Positions 1-8,993 of a DNA stretch of 64,000 nucleotides are shown piece by piece. The DNA is from UBA10205 sp035289625 (GTDB lineage: Archaea; Iainarchaeota; Iainarchaeia; Iainarchaeales; Iainarchaeaceae), in NCBI GenBank assembly GCA_035289625.1, contig DATDWP010000009.1:1-64000 (forward strand). Reading direction: 5' to 3'. Made by a program: the position numbers and the translations under genes. Every line of letters begins with the position of its first letter. Position 1 is the first letter of the stretch. Under the pieces are notes generated by a model, which did not search any database, was not told the origin of the DNA, and saw only the letters and a list, made by a program, of their open reading frames with translations.

Positions 1-614
1 CGGGAAAATCAGACATTGTCCTGGGCTCGCGTTTTTTGGGCAAAATCGAGTACATGCCTCCTGATAAAAAAATAGGGAACATGATCGTCTCATTTATAAT
101 GCGCATGCTAACAGGCCTGCCGCTCACGGATTCGCAGACAGGTTTTAGGGCATTTTCAAAAGAAGCCGCCCTGCGCATAAACATTTTTTCGGATTACACC
201 TACACACAGGAGACAATACTTGAGGCCGTGGAAAAAAACCTGCGCATAATCGAGGTCCCGGTTGATTTCAGGAAGCGCTCCGATAAATCCCGCCTTATCT
301 CAAACATATTTGTCTATGCAAAAAAAGTCGGATTCACAATACTTGAAACATACCTAAATTACAAGCCCCTCAAGGTATTTTTCACTTTGGGCGGGGCGAT
401 GTTTCTTGTAGGGCTCATATTCGGGCTTCGCGTGCTCTTGCACTACCTCTCAACCGGCGCAGTTGCACCTTTCCTTCCAAGCGCAATCCTTTCGGCCCTT
501 CTTTTAATTGTCGGGTTCCAGGTAATCATAATCGGGTTTGTAGCAGAGCTTATCAAAAGGTCGCGCAAGGTGCAGGAAGAAATACTCTATTACCAAAAAA
601 AGGCAAAGAACTGA
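1..614 (+). CDS. Family 2 glycosyltransferase, dolichol-phosphate-sugar synthase type (5' end outside window)
   Basis: The reading frame is open from base 3, so the gene is cut by the window edge. An apparent TTG start at 36 is internal. The first visible residues read DIVLGSRF, typical of the core of DPM-synthase-like GT2 enzymes, followed by DSQTGFRAF, the family's acceptor-loop motif. About 110 visible residues later come two hydrophobic segments (near 125-148 and 160-183 of the visible part), as in membrane-anchored polyisoprenyl-phosphate sugar transferases. The inferred role is transfer of a sugar from a nucleotide donor to a lipid phosphate at the cytoplasmic face. A flippase-like gene follows after 14 bases. 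Confidence 0.85.
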   Translation, partial: GKSDIVLGSRFLGKIEYMPPDKKIGNMIVSFIMRMLTGLPLTDSQTGFRAFSKEAALRINIFSDYTYTQETILEAVEKNLRIIEVPVDFRKRSDKSRLISNIFVYAKKVGFTILETYLNYKPLKVFFTLGGAMFLVGLIFGLRVLLHYLSTGAVAPFLPSAILSALLLIVGFQVIIIGFVAELIKRSRKVQEEILYYQKKAKN

Positions 615-628
615 AGTTGTGATTCTCT

Positions 629-1585
629 ATGAAGCATTTCAAAGCGCTGCTTGCCCTTGTGGGCCTTGGCCTGTTTGCAATAATACTTGCAAATGCTAAC
701 ATTGCAAAAATAATTTCCACGCTATTTTCGCTAAACCTGCAGACATATTCGCTTGCCCTGGTTATTCTCGCGTTCCTGCTTGTCCTCAAGGCACTCAAGT
801 GGAAAATAATCATCAGCGCAATGGGCAAGAAGATAACCCTGCTGCAATCTTTCCGGTTCTACACCATCGGGCTGTTTATCGGGAACGTTACCCCGGGAAA
901 AATCGGGGATTTTTCTAAGGCATTCTACCTAAAGGATTCAATCGGAATCCCTGCAGGGCTTGCCAGCGCAATTTTAGACAGGCTGATTGATGTGGGGATC
1001 CTTGTGACATTTTCCGCGGGCGCGGCACTGCTTTTTTTCCTTCAATACAACCTCTCAGTTGTCCCTCTCCCGGTTTTATTTGCCGCCATAATAGGTTATT
1101 TTGGGTTTTTGTTCTTGCTCTTTAATGAAAATTACCTGAAGGCAACTGCGAGGCCCTTTTTTGAAATTATTGTCCCCCAGAGCATAAAAGGGAGGGTAAA
1201 AATCGGGTTTTCGGAGGTTTTTTCCTCGATCAAATCAATCTCATCCCATAAATTCCTAATTGCCCTCTCATTGTTAGTGGGCCTTGTCTGTTGGTTTTTG
1301 AGTTCCATTATATTCTACATCCTCACGCTCTCGCTTTCAATGGCCCTTCCCTTGCAGGTCGTGCTGATGATTTTCCCCATAATGTCGCTTGCGGAAATTT
1401 TGCCGATCAGTTTTTCAGGGGTAGGGACGCGCGATGCAATCCTGATATTTTTGCTCTCGTTTTTTTCAATCGGTGCAGAGGGCGCAGTGGCCCTCTCCTT
1501 GCTTGTGCTGTTTTCCGGATATATGCTGGTTTCCTTTGTCGGTTTTATCTTCTTTTTACTGACGCCTGCCAAAATCGAGATATAA
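629..1585 (+). CDS. Lysylphosphatidylglycerol-synthase-TM / UPF0104 family membrane protein (flippase-like)
   Basis: 318 residues, almost entirely hydrophobic with roughly eight membrane segments. It has the family signature features: a conserved GNVTPGKIGDF stretch near residues 89-99 and the PISFSGVGTRDA motif near residues 255-266. Such proteins are the membrane half of LPG synthases and also occur alone next to polyisoprenyl-phosphate glycosyltransferases, as in haloarchaeal AglD-type fusions. It lies 14 bases after a DPM-like GT2, so the two probably act as one unit in lipid-linked sugar formation or translocation. The exact substrate cannot be read from sequence. Confidence 0.75.
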   Translation: MKHFKALLALVGLGLFAIILANANIAKIISTLFSLNLQTYSLALVILAFLLVLKALKWKIIISAMGKKITLLQSFRFYTIGLFIGNVTPGKIGDFSKAFYLKDSIGIPAGLASAILDRLIDVGILVTFSAGAALLFFLQYNLSVVPLPVLFAAIIGYFGFLFLLFNENYLKATARPFFEIIVPQSIKGRVKIGFSEVFSSIKSISSHKFLIALSLLVGLVCWFLSSIIFYILTLSLSMALPLQVVLMIFPIMSLAEILPISFSGVGTRDAILIFLLSFFSIGAEGAVALSLLVLFSGYMLVSFVGFIFFLLTPAKIEI

Positions 1586-1632
1586 TGCCATGCTTTTTGG
1601 TACAACCCTAGCGGCTTTTTGTCCCCATACTG

Positions 1633-1640
1633 CTTAAAAA
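1633..1640 (+). promoter_or_regulatory. TATA box for the epimerase gene at 1662
   Basis: The box CTTAAAAA is centred about 25 bases before the ATG at 1662. This matches the archaeal TATA-to-start distance and implies a leaderless transcript. Confidence 0.5.
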
Positions 1641-1661
1641 CAATTTTTGTTGCCAGTTATA

Positions 1662-2594
1662 ATGGATCATATGAAAATAGCGGTCACCGGAGGGAACGGT
1701 TTTATCGGAAGCTATGTATGTGAAGAATTCACGCGCTCAGGGCATGAAGTTGTATCGCTTTCAAAAAACGCCATGGCCCCAAGCTATAATGCAAATCCTT
1801 TGCATCAATTAAAGTGCGATATCCTGGACATAGATTCGCTGCAGGGCGCAACAAAAGGTTTTGATTGCATTGTCCATCTTGCCGCCCTTCGCTCATTAAA
1901 AGAGTCCATGTTCAACCCATTTGAATATAACCGTGTCAACATCAATGGGACTGTAAATGTGCTGGAAGCTGCAAGGATAAACGGAATAAAAAAAGTGGTT
2001 TTTGCATCCTCGTCTGCCGTGTACGGGAACAACAATACGCTTCGCCAAAAAGAGGGTTCGCACCTTCGCCCATCAAGCCCATACGGGCTTTCAAAATTAG
2101 CAGCAGAGCACTACTGCTCGATTTATTCGGAAAATTTCGGAATAGAGACAGTCTCGCTTAGAATGTTCAATGTCTACGGCCCGGGGCAAAAACCCGATGG
2201 CGGTGTCATTGCGGCTTTTATTGACGCAATAGAGCGCGGGAAAAAACCTATAATTTACGGCTCGGGTGACCAGGTCCGGGATTTCATTTACATAAAAGAC
2301 ATTGCAGGCGCATTTCTTTTTGCAATGCAAAATTCAAAAAAATGCAATGGGACGGCAATAAATATTGCAAGCGGGAAAAAGTGCACTGTGATGGAAGTCC
2401 TTGGCGCTATTGAAAAAATCGAGGGGGGAAAAATAGATTTTACAAAAGAAAAGCGCCTTTTGGGTGACATGGGGGGACTTGTTGCCGATATTTCGCTTGC
2501 AAAAAAACTCCTCAATTGGGAGCCAAAACGCAGCCTTGAGAGCGGAATTTCGCAAACACTTGAATGGGTAAAGAAGAGGGGTGTTTTGCTATGA
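1662..2594 (+). CDS. NAD-dependent nucleotide-sugar epimerase/dehydratase (extended SDR)
   Basis: About 310 residues. An N-terminal Rossmann motif GGNGFIGS and the catalytic YGLSK (Y-x3-K), with an upstream serine run (ASSSAVYG), place it in the UDP-glucose 4-epimerase branch of extended SDRs. It should interconvert or oxidise a nucleotide-activated sugar in the cytoplasm. The start at 1662 is chosen because the TATA box lies at the right distance; ATG 1671 is an alternative and an upstream TTG at 1647 is too close to the box. Its stop overlaps the next epimerase start as ATGA, so the two are translationally coupled. Confidence 0.85.
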   Translation: MDHMKIAVTGGNGFIGSYVCEEFTRSGHEVVSLSKNAMAPSYNANPLHQLKCDILDIDSLQGATKGFDCIVHLAALRSLKESMFNPFEYNRVNINGTVNVLEAARINGIKKVVFASSSAVYGNNNTLRQKEGSHLRPSSPYGLSKLAAEHYCSIYSENFGIETVSLRMFNVYGPGQKPDGGVIAAFIDAIERGKKPIIYGSGDQVRDFIYIKDIAGAFLFAMQNSKKCNGTAINIASGKKCTVMEVLGAIEKIEGGKIDFTKEKRLLGDMGGLVADISLAKKLLNWEPKRSLESGISQTLEWVKKRGVLL

Positions 2595-3541
2595 AAATCC
2601 TAATAACCGGGGCCTGTGGTTTTATTGGTTCAAACCTATGCGAATCCTTGCTAAAAGATGGCCATGAAGTGGTGGGGGTCGATGACTTCTCCGGCATGTA
2701 TGATAAAAAATACTACGATTCGAACATTGCGCTTTTAAAAAAATACTCTTCCTGGGATTTTGTAAAGGGGAACATACTAGATAAAAAAATTTTTGAAAAA
2801 CTAATGAATAAAAAAATCACCCATATAGTGCATCTGGCCGCAAAAACAGGCGTGCGCGACTCTGTAAAACACCCAAAAGAGTACCTGCGGGTAAATATCG
2901 AAGGATCTAGCAATGTATTGGAATTTGCAAAGGATAAAAACATCAAGCACGTTATTCTGGCTTCAACTTCGAGCGTATATGGGAAAAACAAAACCCCATT
3001 CAATGAATCAATGCAAACCAATACTCCGCTAAGCCCCTATGCCGCTTCAAAAATCGGCATGGAAGCGCTCGCGCACTCATACCATGCGATCTACAATATG
3101 CCGATAGTTGTCCTGCGTTTCTTTACAGTGTACGGCCCGAGGGGGAGACGGGACATGGCAATATATAAATTTATAAAAATGATTTCAGAAGGGGGAAAAA
3201 TCGAAATTTTTGGGCAGGGGGATGCGGAAAGGGATTTTACTTACGTTGAAGATACCGTTAGCGGGATAGTTCGCGCTTTAGGGCTTGAGGGCGGCTTTAA
3301 CATAATAAACCTTGGCTGCCAAAAAACAGTCCCACTCATGCGCGTTGTAAATTTAATCGAAAAAAACCTCGGGAAAAAAGCCAAAATAAAATTTTTGGCA
3401 AAAAACCCCGAAGACATGCATATTACATGCGCGGACATTTCCCGTGCGGCCGATCTTTTGGGCTACTCGCCAAAAACCACAATTGAAAGGGGAATAGAAA
3501 AATCCGTACAATCCTATCAAAAAGAAAAGCGGGGGCTTTGA
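2591..3541 (+). CDS. NAD-dependent nucleotide-sugar epimerase (UDP-glucuronate-epimerase-like)
   Basis: 316 residues. GACGFIGS nucleotide-binding loop at the N terminus, STSSVYG serine motif and YAASK catalytic pair are all intact. RFFTVYGPRGRRDMA resembles the substrate loop of UDP-glucuronate 4-epimerase-like enzymes. The start at 2591 overlaps the previous stop in an ATGA arrangement. A longer reading begins at 2564 but would overlap the upstream gene by 30 bases. It probably supplies an epimerised hexuronic acid or hexose to neighbouring transferases; the true substrate is unknown. Confidence 0.85.
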   Translation: MKILITGACGFIGSNLCESLLKDGHEVVGVDDFSGMYDKKYYDSNIALLKKYSSWDFVKGNILDKKIFEKLMNKKITHIVHLAAKTGVRDSVKHPKEYLRVNIEGSSNVLEFAKDKNIKHVILASTSSVYGKNKTPFNESMQTNTPLSPYAASKIGMEALAHSYHAIYNMPIVVLRFFTVYGPRGRRDMAIYKFIKMISEGGKIEIFGQGDAERDFTYVEDTVSGIVRALGLEGGFNIINLGCQKTVPLMRVVNLIEKNLGKKAKIKFLAKNPEDMHITCADISRAADLLGYSPKTTIERGIEKSVQSYQKEKRGL

Positions 3542-3649
3542 AAAACCCTTTTTGCAAAAAAATCCCGATTTGCCAAAAACCACAATTTTTATGGGCCTCT
3601 GGGACGTGTGGATTTTTTAAATAGGTAAATTTCCCAAATGAAACCCAAT

Positions 3650-4663
3650 TCACTTTTTTTCCTTATAATATTGCAGGTTCACGCAATTTACCGGCTTTTT
3701 GCCTTCAAATACCCTTTGGATGTTGCCAATCATCTTGCGCTTTATTTCCTCCGTCGATTCAAGCGAATAAAATGCCGCATGAGGGGTTATAATGAGCCTT
3801 CTTTGCAGCTCTTTATCCGAGAGCCACTTTGCAAAAAGGGGATGCGAAAAATCAATCGGCTCCTTTTCGAGCACATCAAGCCCTGCTTTTGAAACAATTC
3901 CGCTCTCAAGCGCGTTCTGCAAGGCATTCGTATCAACAACTCCCCCCCTGCTGGTATTGATCAGCACTGAGCCGCGCTTTAAATCCCTGAAAAATTTCTT
4001 GCCTGCTAAATGCTGTGTTTGATGATTTAGCGGGACGTGCAAAGATACCACGTCGGATTTTTGGCAAAGCTCTTTTAGGCTCGCTGCCCTTGCAGCACCG
4101 AATTTTTTGCCCTCATTTTTTGGCACATGCGGGTCATAGTAAATTATTTGCATGCCAAGCCCTCTGCAAATTGCGGCAAATGCGCTGCCTATCCTTCCAA
4201 GCCCAACAATTCCTGCTGTTTTGCCGCGGACCTGCACTGTATCGGGCGCAATCAGCGGGCTCCAGTTTTCCGTTTTTCCGCCAGTTAGAGCGTTTGCGTA
4301 AGATGAAAAATTCCTCAAAAGCGCAAGCATCAAAAGCGCTGCGTGCTCTGCAACTTCGGGGGTGCAAAAATCAGGCACGTTGCAAACATAAATCCCGTTT
4401 TCCCCTGCGGCCTTGAGGTCGACATTATCATACCCGACCCCGAGGCGCACAATGATTTTGCATTTCGGGGCCCTTGAAAGTGTATAACCGGTAAGCGGGG
4501 TTTTGTCGACAATTATTGCATCGGCATCGGCTATCTGGGGAAAAAGTTTTTTTTCATCAAGCTCTTGGAGAAGTATGACCTCTATATTTTTCCCAAGCAG
4601 CTTCCCATTGACATTTATCTGCCTCCTGAAATAATCCGTGACGTAAATTTTTCGCTTCCCCAT
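3650..4663 (-). CDS. D-isomer-specific 2-hydroxyacid dehydrogenase
   Basis: About 337 residues with the NAD-binding motif GLGRIGS and the catalytic set of the family: Arg in NTSRGGVVD, a downstream Glu, and His in ITPHAAFYS. It should reduce a 2-oxoacid, or oxidise a 2-hydroxyacid, with NAD(H); resemblance to CtBP and phosphoglycerate dehydrogenases does not settle the substrate. The ATG at 4663 is preferred over GTG at 4672 because the gaggtg sequence just upstream fits a ribosome-binding site. The gene follows an inositol-monophosphatase-like gene whose stop lies 6 bases before this ATG. Confidence 0.85.
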   Translation of the reverse strand: MGKRKIYVTDYFRRQINVNGKLLGKNIEVILLQELDEKKLFPQIADADAIIVDKTPLTGYTLSRAPKCKIIVRLGVGYDNVDLKAAGENGIYVCNVPDFCTPEVAEHAALLMLALLRNFSSYANALTGGKTENWSPLIAPDTVQVRGKTAGIVGLGRIGSAFAAICRGLGMQIIYYDPHVPKNEGKKFGAARAASLKELCQKSDVVSLHVPLNHQTQHLAGKKFFRDLKRGSVLINTSRGGVVDTNALQNALESGIVSKAGLDVLEKEPIDFSHPLFAKWLSDKELQRRLIITPHAAFYSLESTEEIKRKMIGNIQRVFEGKKPVNCVNLQYYKEKK

Positions 4664-4668
4664 GTTTT

Positions 4669-5430
4669 TCACCTCAAAATCCTCTCGACTTCATCTTGTA
4701 TGAACCCGTTTGTCGCAACAACATCCATGCTCTTGCCGTCCTTTTTTTCGCTCATATAATATTTCCCGCCGGCTTCTTTTACCAAAAGCACCCCTGCCAT
4801 TATGTCCCACTTTTTCACATCGTACATGAAAAACCCGTCAAACGAACCAGACGCGACATTGCACAAATCAAGCGAAGCTGAGCCTGTTCTTCTGACAACC
4901 TGCGCCCTTTCAATCACCTTCATTATTTTTTTGAGCGAATCCTTAAGGCCGACCCCGCGCTTGTAGCGAAGCCCTGTTGAGAGGTATGCGCCCTCGAGCT
5001 CTTGCACCTTGCTTACCTGTATTTTCCTGCCGTTATTAAATGCCCCGTTGCCTTTTTGCGAATAAAAAAGTTCCTTGCTGACAGGGTTGTAGACAACACC
5101 TATGTAGGGCTCGTTGTCTTTGAGGACTGCAATCGAAACCGTAAAGTAGGGAAACCTGCGGATATAATTTATTGTCCCGTCAAGCGGATCGAGTGTCCAG
5201 GAGTATTCGCACTTTGATTCGATTGATGTCCCTTCCTCGCCTAAAATCCCGTGTTCCGGGTATTTTTTGCAGATCTGCCCTTTCAAAAACTCCTCAACTT
5301 CCCTGTCCTTATTAATCACAGGTTCGTATTTTGACTTGTAATCCACCTCAAAATTCGTGCTCTTGTAGTGCGAAGCGAGCATCTTCCCTGCCCTTAGCGT
5401 GATTTTTTTTGCAAATTCAAGCATTAGCAT
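4669..5430 (-). CDS. Inositol-monophosphatase family sugar phosphatase
   Basis: 253 residues. All metal-binding motifs are visible: GEE near residue 80, DPLDGTINY near residue 98 and KWDIMAG near residue 208. In archaea this family hydrolyses inositol-1-phosphate or fructose-1,6-bisphosphate using Mg2+. Its start overlaps the preceding membrane-protein gene by 14 bases and it is followed at once by a 2-hydroxyacid dehydrogenase. The three genes probably form one operon. Placement within the glycan island suggests phosphorylated sugar or cyclitol turnover, but that is inference. Confidence 0.85.
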   Translation of the reverse strand: MLMLEFAKKITLRAGKMLASHYKSTNFEVDYKSKYEPVINKDREVEEFLKGQICKKYPEHGILGEEGTSIESKCEYSWTLDPLDGTINYIRRFPYFTVSIAVLKDNEPYIGVVYNPVSKELFYSQKGNGAFNNGRKIQVSKVQELEGAYLSTGLRYKRGVGLKDSLKKIMKVIERAQVVRRTGSASLDLCNVASGSFDGFFMYDVKKWDIMAGVLLVKEAGGKYYMSEKKDGKSMDVVATNGFIQDEVERILR

Positions 5431-6805
5431 GCCCCTCTTTTCCTAATAATATTTTGCTACCCATTGAATAAGCTTGCTGTTTCTTGTCCCTTTTCTTTTT
5501 CAAAAATTTGCCGAGCAAATGCCCCACTGCCTCCTTCTCCTCTTGCAAAATGAATGCCATTTTAATGGAAATTTTCGCATTGCCCAAAACATGCGTGTAT
5601 GAGAGCAGGCAAAAGAGAATTGCGCAGAGCACAAAAACAACCCCTATCAAATCAGGTTCATATGCTGCCGATAAAAAATACCCTGCTATTGAAAATGCGG
5701 TTATGGGGCCAATCACGTGCAAAAAGTACTTGCGCGTATCTGTCCTCAAAAGCGCAACCGCGTGCACTGCATGGGCAGAATTCATTATTGTAGTCCCAAG
5801 CGAGAGCATTAATGTGTAATTGAAAACCACCTGCGCATCACCCGGCCGCAATATTGAAAGGATTGCCCCTAGCAAAAAGTAGAGGGCGGCGAACTGGGCA
5901 ATCGAAACCACTGCAAGGTATTTTGTAAATGCCGAGAGGATTTTTTCAAGCCCCTCTTTTGTTTCGGACCTTGAAATTGCAAGCATGCATGTGCGGTAGA
6001 TTATCAGCGGGACAAATGTCAGCAAGTTTGCTATCGTTAGCGCAATTGTATAATCCCCAAGCGCCCCATGTAGCGCAAAAAAACCAAGCAGGAATAAAAA
6101 CACCCTGTTGATGATATCAATTGCCGCTCCGATAAAATGGTCATAGAGCGCAAATTCTGCTAGGGCATCTTTTACAAGAACAATCCAATCAGACGGGACT
6201 GAAAACTTAAATCCGAGTTCGGGCACTGCGAGGAAAAAAAGCCCGACCGCGGTTATTATTGCCTTGAGAACAATCAGCCCCACATAAATTTCTATTTGCG
6301 GATAGATAAAAAGGACCCCAAGGCCTAAAAGGAAAATCCCGGTAAGAGCGGCATTAAAATAAGTTGCAAGCTTTTGCTTGAATTTTACAAAAAACACTTC
6401 CTGCACAATCAGCTGCAGGCTGTTAAACCTATAAGCCACAACAAGCCCTGCCATTACAACAAGTATTTGCGCTCCAAAGCCAAAAGAGATGTAAAAGAGC
6501 CCGGCTAAAAGTGCAAGGCAGAGCATTGCCGCAGATTGTATTGCCCAAAACATTACATAAGAGGAAATGTGCTCACTGAGGCGGCTTTGGAGCGCATCAA
6601 AACTTTTGTAAATCCTTCTGTACGGCGAAAAATTTATTGCATTAAGAAGCGCAATGAACCCAAGCGAAGCCCCCACCAGGGCAATATCTTGGGACGGCAG
6701 CAGCCTTATAATGAGCCACATTGAGAGGACCTCAAAGAGGCGCAAGGAGAGCATATTTACCGCATAATAAAATGAAGAGCCGAGCAGAGCAATATTTAGT
6801 TTCAA
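5417..6805 (-). CDS. Polytopic membrane protein, polysaccharide flippase-like
   Basis: 462 residues with about 12 hydrophobic segments, then a charged cytoplasmic tail. Length and spacing resemble MOP-superfamily lipid-linked oligosaccharide flippases, but no diagnostic motif is clear, so this is a class-level call. The start codon appears to be TTG at 6805, because no ATG or GTG lies upstream in frame before the intergenic promoter region. It heads an operon with the monophosphatase and 2-hydroxyacid dehydrogenase genes. Confidence 0.55.
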   Translation of the reverse strand: MKLNIALLGSSFYYAVNMLSLRLFEVLSMWLIIRLLPSQDIALVGASLGFIALLNAINFSPYRRIYKSFDALQSRLSEHISSYVMFWAIQSAAMLCLALLAGLFYISFGFGAQILVVMAGLVVAYRFNSLQLIVQEVFFVKFKQKLATYFNAALTGIFLLGLGVLFIYPQIEIYVGLIVLKAIITAVGLFFLAVPELGFKFSVPSDWIVLVKDALAEFALYDHFIGAAIDIINRVFLFLLGFFALHGALGDYTIALTIANLLTFVPLIIYRTCMLAISRSETKEGLEKILSAFTKYLAVVSIAQFAALYFLLGAILSILRPGDAQVVFNYTLMLSLGTTIMNSAHAVHAVALLRTDTRKYFLHVIGPITAFSIAGYFLSAAYEPDLIGVVFVLCAILFCLLSYTHVLGNAKISIKMAFILQEEKEAVGHLLGKFLKKKRDKKQQAYSMGSKILLGKEGHANA

Positions 6806-6985
6806 ACAACCGCCTTGTCCTTTTTATTTGGAATTGAACCCACTGATAATAGTAGATATACTCCTATTAGTAAATGCCCCCTTCTTTTGCTTGAAGCTTT
6901 TTGGTACAATGTGCAAACAAAAACCCCAAAATAAGCTTTTAAACACTCAGTTCCACTATCTCCTAAAAACCCCCAAGGTCTGATT

Positions 6986-8173
6986 ATGCCAAAAAAAGTC
7001 GCCATGATACCCCTGCTTTTGGAGAGCACGAGGATAAAGGACAAAAACCTGCTTTTGGTAAACGGCCAACTGCTTGTATATTATGTCATTGATGCGTGCA
7101 AAAAAGCCGGGGTGTTTGATGAAATCTACATCAATTCCCCTCACGATATTTTCAAGGGGATTGCAGATAAGTACGGTGTCAAATTCTACAAGCGCTCCCC
7201 CAAGCACGGCGGGCTTGCCTGCACAATGAAGAGCAAATCAAGGACCTGCAACGGCGACAGGTGCCAAACACACGACCACTTCCTTTACGATTTTATGAAA
7301 AATGTCGGATGCGAGCACCTGTTTTTGGTGCACACAACTTCTCCACTGATGACCCCCCAAACAATAAAAAATTTTGTAGAAAAAATGGAGCAGGAAAAAT
7401 ACGATTCAATGTTTTCGGTAATTGAAGAGTACGTAGAATCCTATGTTGATGAAAAGCCCGTGAACTTTGACCCTGTTGTAAAAGTCCCCACCCAGAGCCT
7501 AAACCCGATACAGCTGACAAGCTGGGCACTCACGTGCTGGAAGACAAAAAGCTTTATGGATTCTTATGAGCGCGACGACCCCAAAGAGCAGGGGCCGACA
7601 TATTGCGGAAAAGTCGGGCTTTTCCCGATAAATAAAATCGAGGGGCTCGATATTGACAACTGGGAAGAGCTCTATTTGGTGGAAGCCTACCTATCCCACC
7701 GCCACACATTAAAAAACAGGCCCAATTTTTACTATAGCGACCAGATCGCCTTCATTGATTCTGATGTGGAAAAAATAATGAAAGGTGACGGGGTTGCAAA
7801 ATTCGAAGGGAAACTCCCAAACCAAACCCTGTCAAATTTAGATGAAATAAAAAACAAAATGGGCAAGGCCCCGTGGTCATACCTTTTGGTCTATTCAGAT
7901 TCGGACCAGGCAGCGCTTATTTGCCAGGGAAAAGAAGAGGGCTGCAGGTACCACTACCACGCAACAAAGGATGAGTGGTGGATAGTTCTTGAAGGGAGCT
8001 TTGATTGGCACATAAAAAACCCCGACGGGTCAGAAAAAGTAATTTCTACAAAAAAGAACGATGTAGTGTTTTTGCCAAAAGGCACGCCGCACATGATTGT
8101 TTGCACAAGTAAAGAGCCCGGCATCCGCCTAGCCCACGGAAGCCGCGACATGCCGCACATATACCTAAAATAA
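6986..8173 (+). CDS. Acylneuraminate cytidylyltransferase-like domain fused to a C-terminal cupin
   Basis: 395 residues. The first ~245 match the CMP-sugar synthetase fold (NeuA-like): an N-terminal ALLESTRIKDKN-like nucleotide loop (here PLLLESTRIKDKNLL), then VHTTSPLMTP. Residues ~300-395 form a cupin with a CRYHYHATKDEWW metal site, a G-D/W-strand, and PKGTPHMI. The first part would activate an acidic or amino sugar as a CMP derivative. The cupin could be a sugar isomerase or epimerase or a binding domain. The start at 6986 follows a TATA-like gcttttaaac near 6933. The next genes are an SDR and a GT42/DUF115-like protein, suggesting one pathway. Confidence 0.7.
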   Translation: MPKKVAMIPLLLESTRIKDKNLLLVNGQLLVYYVIDACKKAGVFDEIYINSPHDIFKGIADKYGVKFYKRSPKHGGLACTMKSKSRTCNGDRCQTHDHFLYDFMKNVGCEHLFLVHTTSPLMTPQTIKNFVEKMEQEKYDSMFSVIEEYVESYVDEKPVNFDPVVKVPTQSLNPIQLTSWALTCWKTKSFMDSYERDDPKEQGPTYCGKVGLFPINKIEGLDIDNWEELYLVEAYLSHRHTLKNRPNFYYSDQIAFIDSDVEKIMKGDGVAKFEGKLPNQTLSNLDEIKNKMGKAPWSYLLVYSDSDQAALICQGKEEGCRYHYHATKDEWWIVLEGSFDWHIKNPDGSEKVISTKKNDVVFLPKGTPHMIVCTSKEPGIRLAHGSRDMPHIYLK

Positions 8174-8243
8174 AATCATTAAAAATTAAAAAAATAAATT
8201 TTTTGTTTTTGCAGGATTTGCAAAGTCGGAAGGGATCAAAACC

Positions 8244-8975
8244 ATGGGCCAAAAAGTTGCAATAGTTACAGGAGCTAGCCGTGGGATCGGCCTTGCTGCT
8301 GCGGAAAAATTCTGCTCACTTGGATATATCACTTATTTTGTTTCAAGAAGCGGCTCGGAAAAAAGAACAAAAGAATTGAGCGCAAAAGGGCAGGGCGCAT
8401 TTTCCTACAAGTGCGACCTCTCAGCCGAACAAGAAGTTAAAAAAATGTGCGGGGAAATTATAAAAAAGCACTCCGGAATAGATGTTTTGGTAAACTGCGC
8501 AGGGATTGTAAAGCCCGGAAAGGTTGATCAAATCCCTCTCAGTGAATGGGAATTTATGATTGCAAATAACCTGACAAGCTACTTTCTTGCATGCAAACAC
8601 AGCGTCCCTATAATGAAAAAGCAAAGGGCGGGAAAAATAATCAACATCTCCTCCATTGCAGGGCGCTCCAAGAGCAGGTTTGCAGGCGTGCATTACGTTT
8701 GCGCAAAAGCCGCAATAATCGGCCTAACACGCCAGCTCGCATACGAACTTGGTGAATTTGGGATAAATGTAAATTGCATTGCCCCAGGCCAAACAGACAC
8801 CCCGATGCTAAGAAGCGTATTGACCCCTGAAAAAGAGCAAGCCACCAAAAAAGCAATACCGCTTGGCTATATTGCAAAACCGGAGCAGATCGCAAACGTG
8901 ATAGTATTTTTGGCAAGTGAAGAAGCAAATTATGTGAACGGCGCAATAATCGATGTCAATGGCGGGCAGCTCTAA
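8244..8975 (+). CDS. Short-chain dehydrogenase/reductase (FabG-like)
   Basis: 243 residues, the normal size for classical SDRs. It carries GASRGIGLA (NADP-binding), NCAG, the catalytic serine in ISSIAGRS, and Y-V-C-A-K as the catalytic pair, ending in the usual VNGAIIDVNGG. It should reduce a keto group with NAD(P)H. It lies between a CMP-sugar-synthetase-like gene and a putative GT42/DUF115 gene, so a keto-sugar is a more likely substrate than acyl-ACP. That substrate choice is an inference from context. Confidence 0.8.
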   Translation: MGQKVAIVTGASRGIGLAAAEKFCSLGYITYFVSRSGSEKRTKELSAKGQGAFSYKCDLSAEQEVKKMCGEIIKKHSGIDVLVNCAGIVKPGKVDQIPLSEWEFMIANNLTSYFLACKHSVPIMKKQRAGKIINISSIAGRSKSRFAGVHYVCAKAAIIGLTRQLAYELGEFGINVNCIAPGQTDTPMLRSVLTPEKEQATKKAIPLGYIAKPEQIANVIVFLASEEANYVNGAIIDVNGGQL

Positions 8976-8993
8976 AAAACTGGGTGCTGAAAA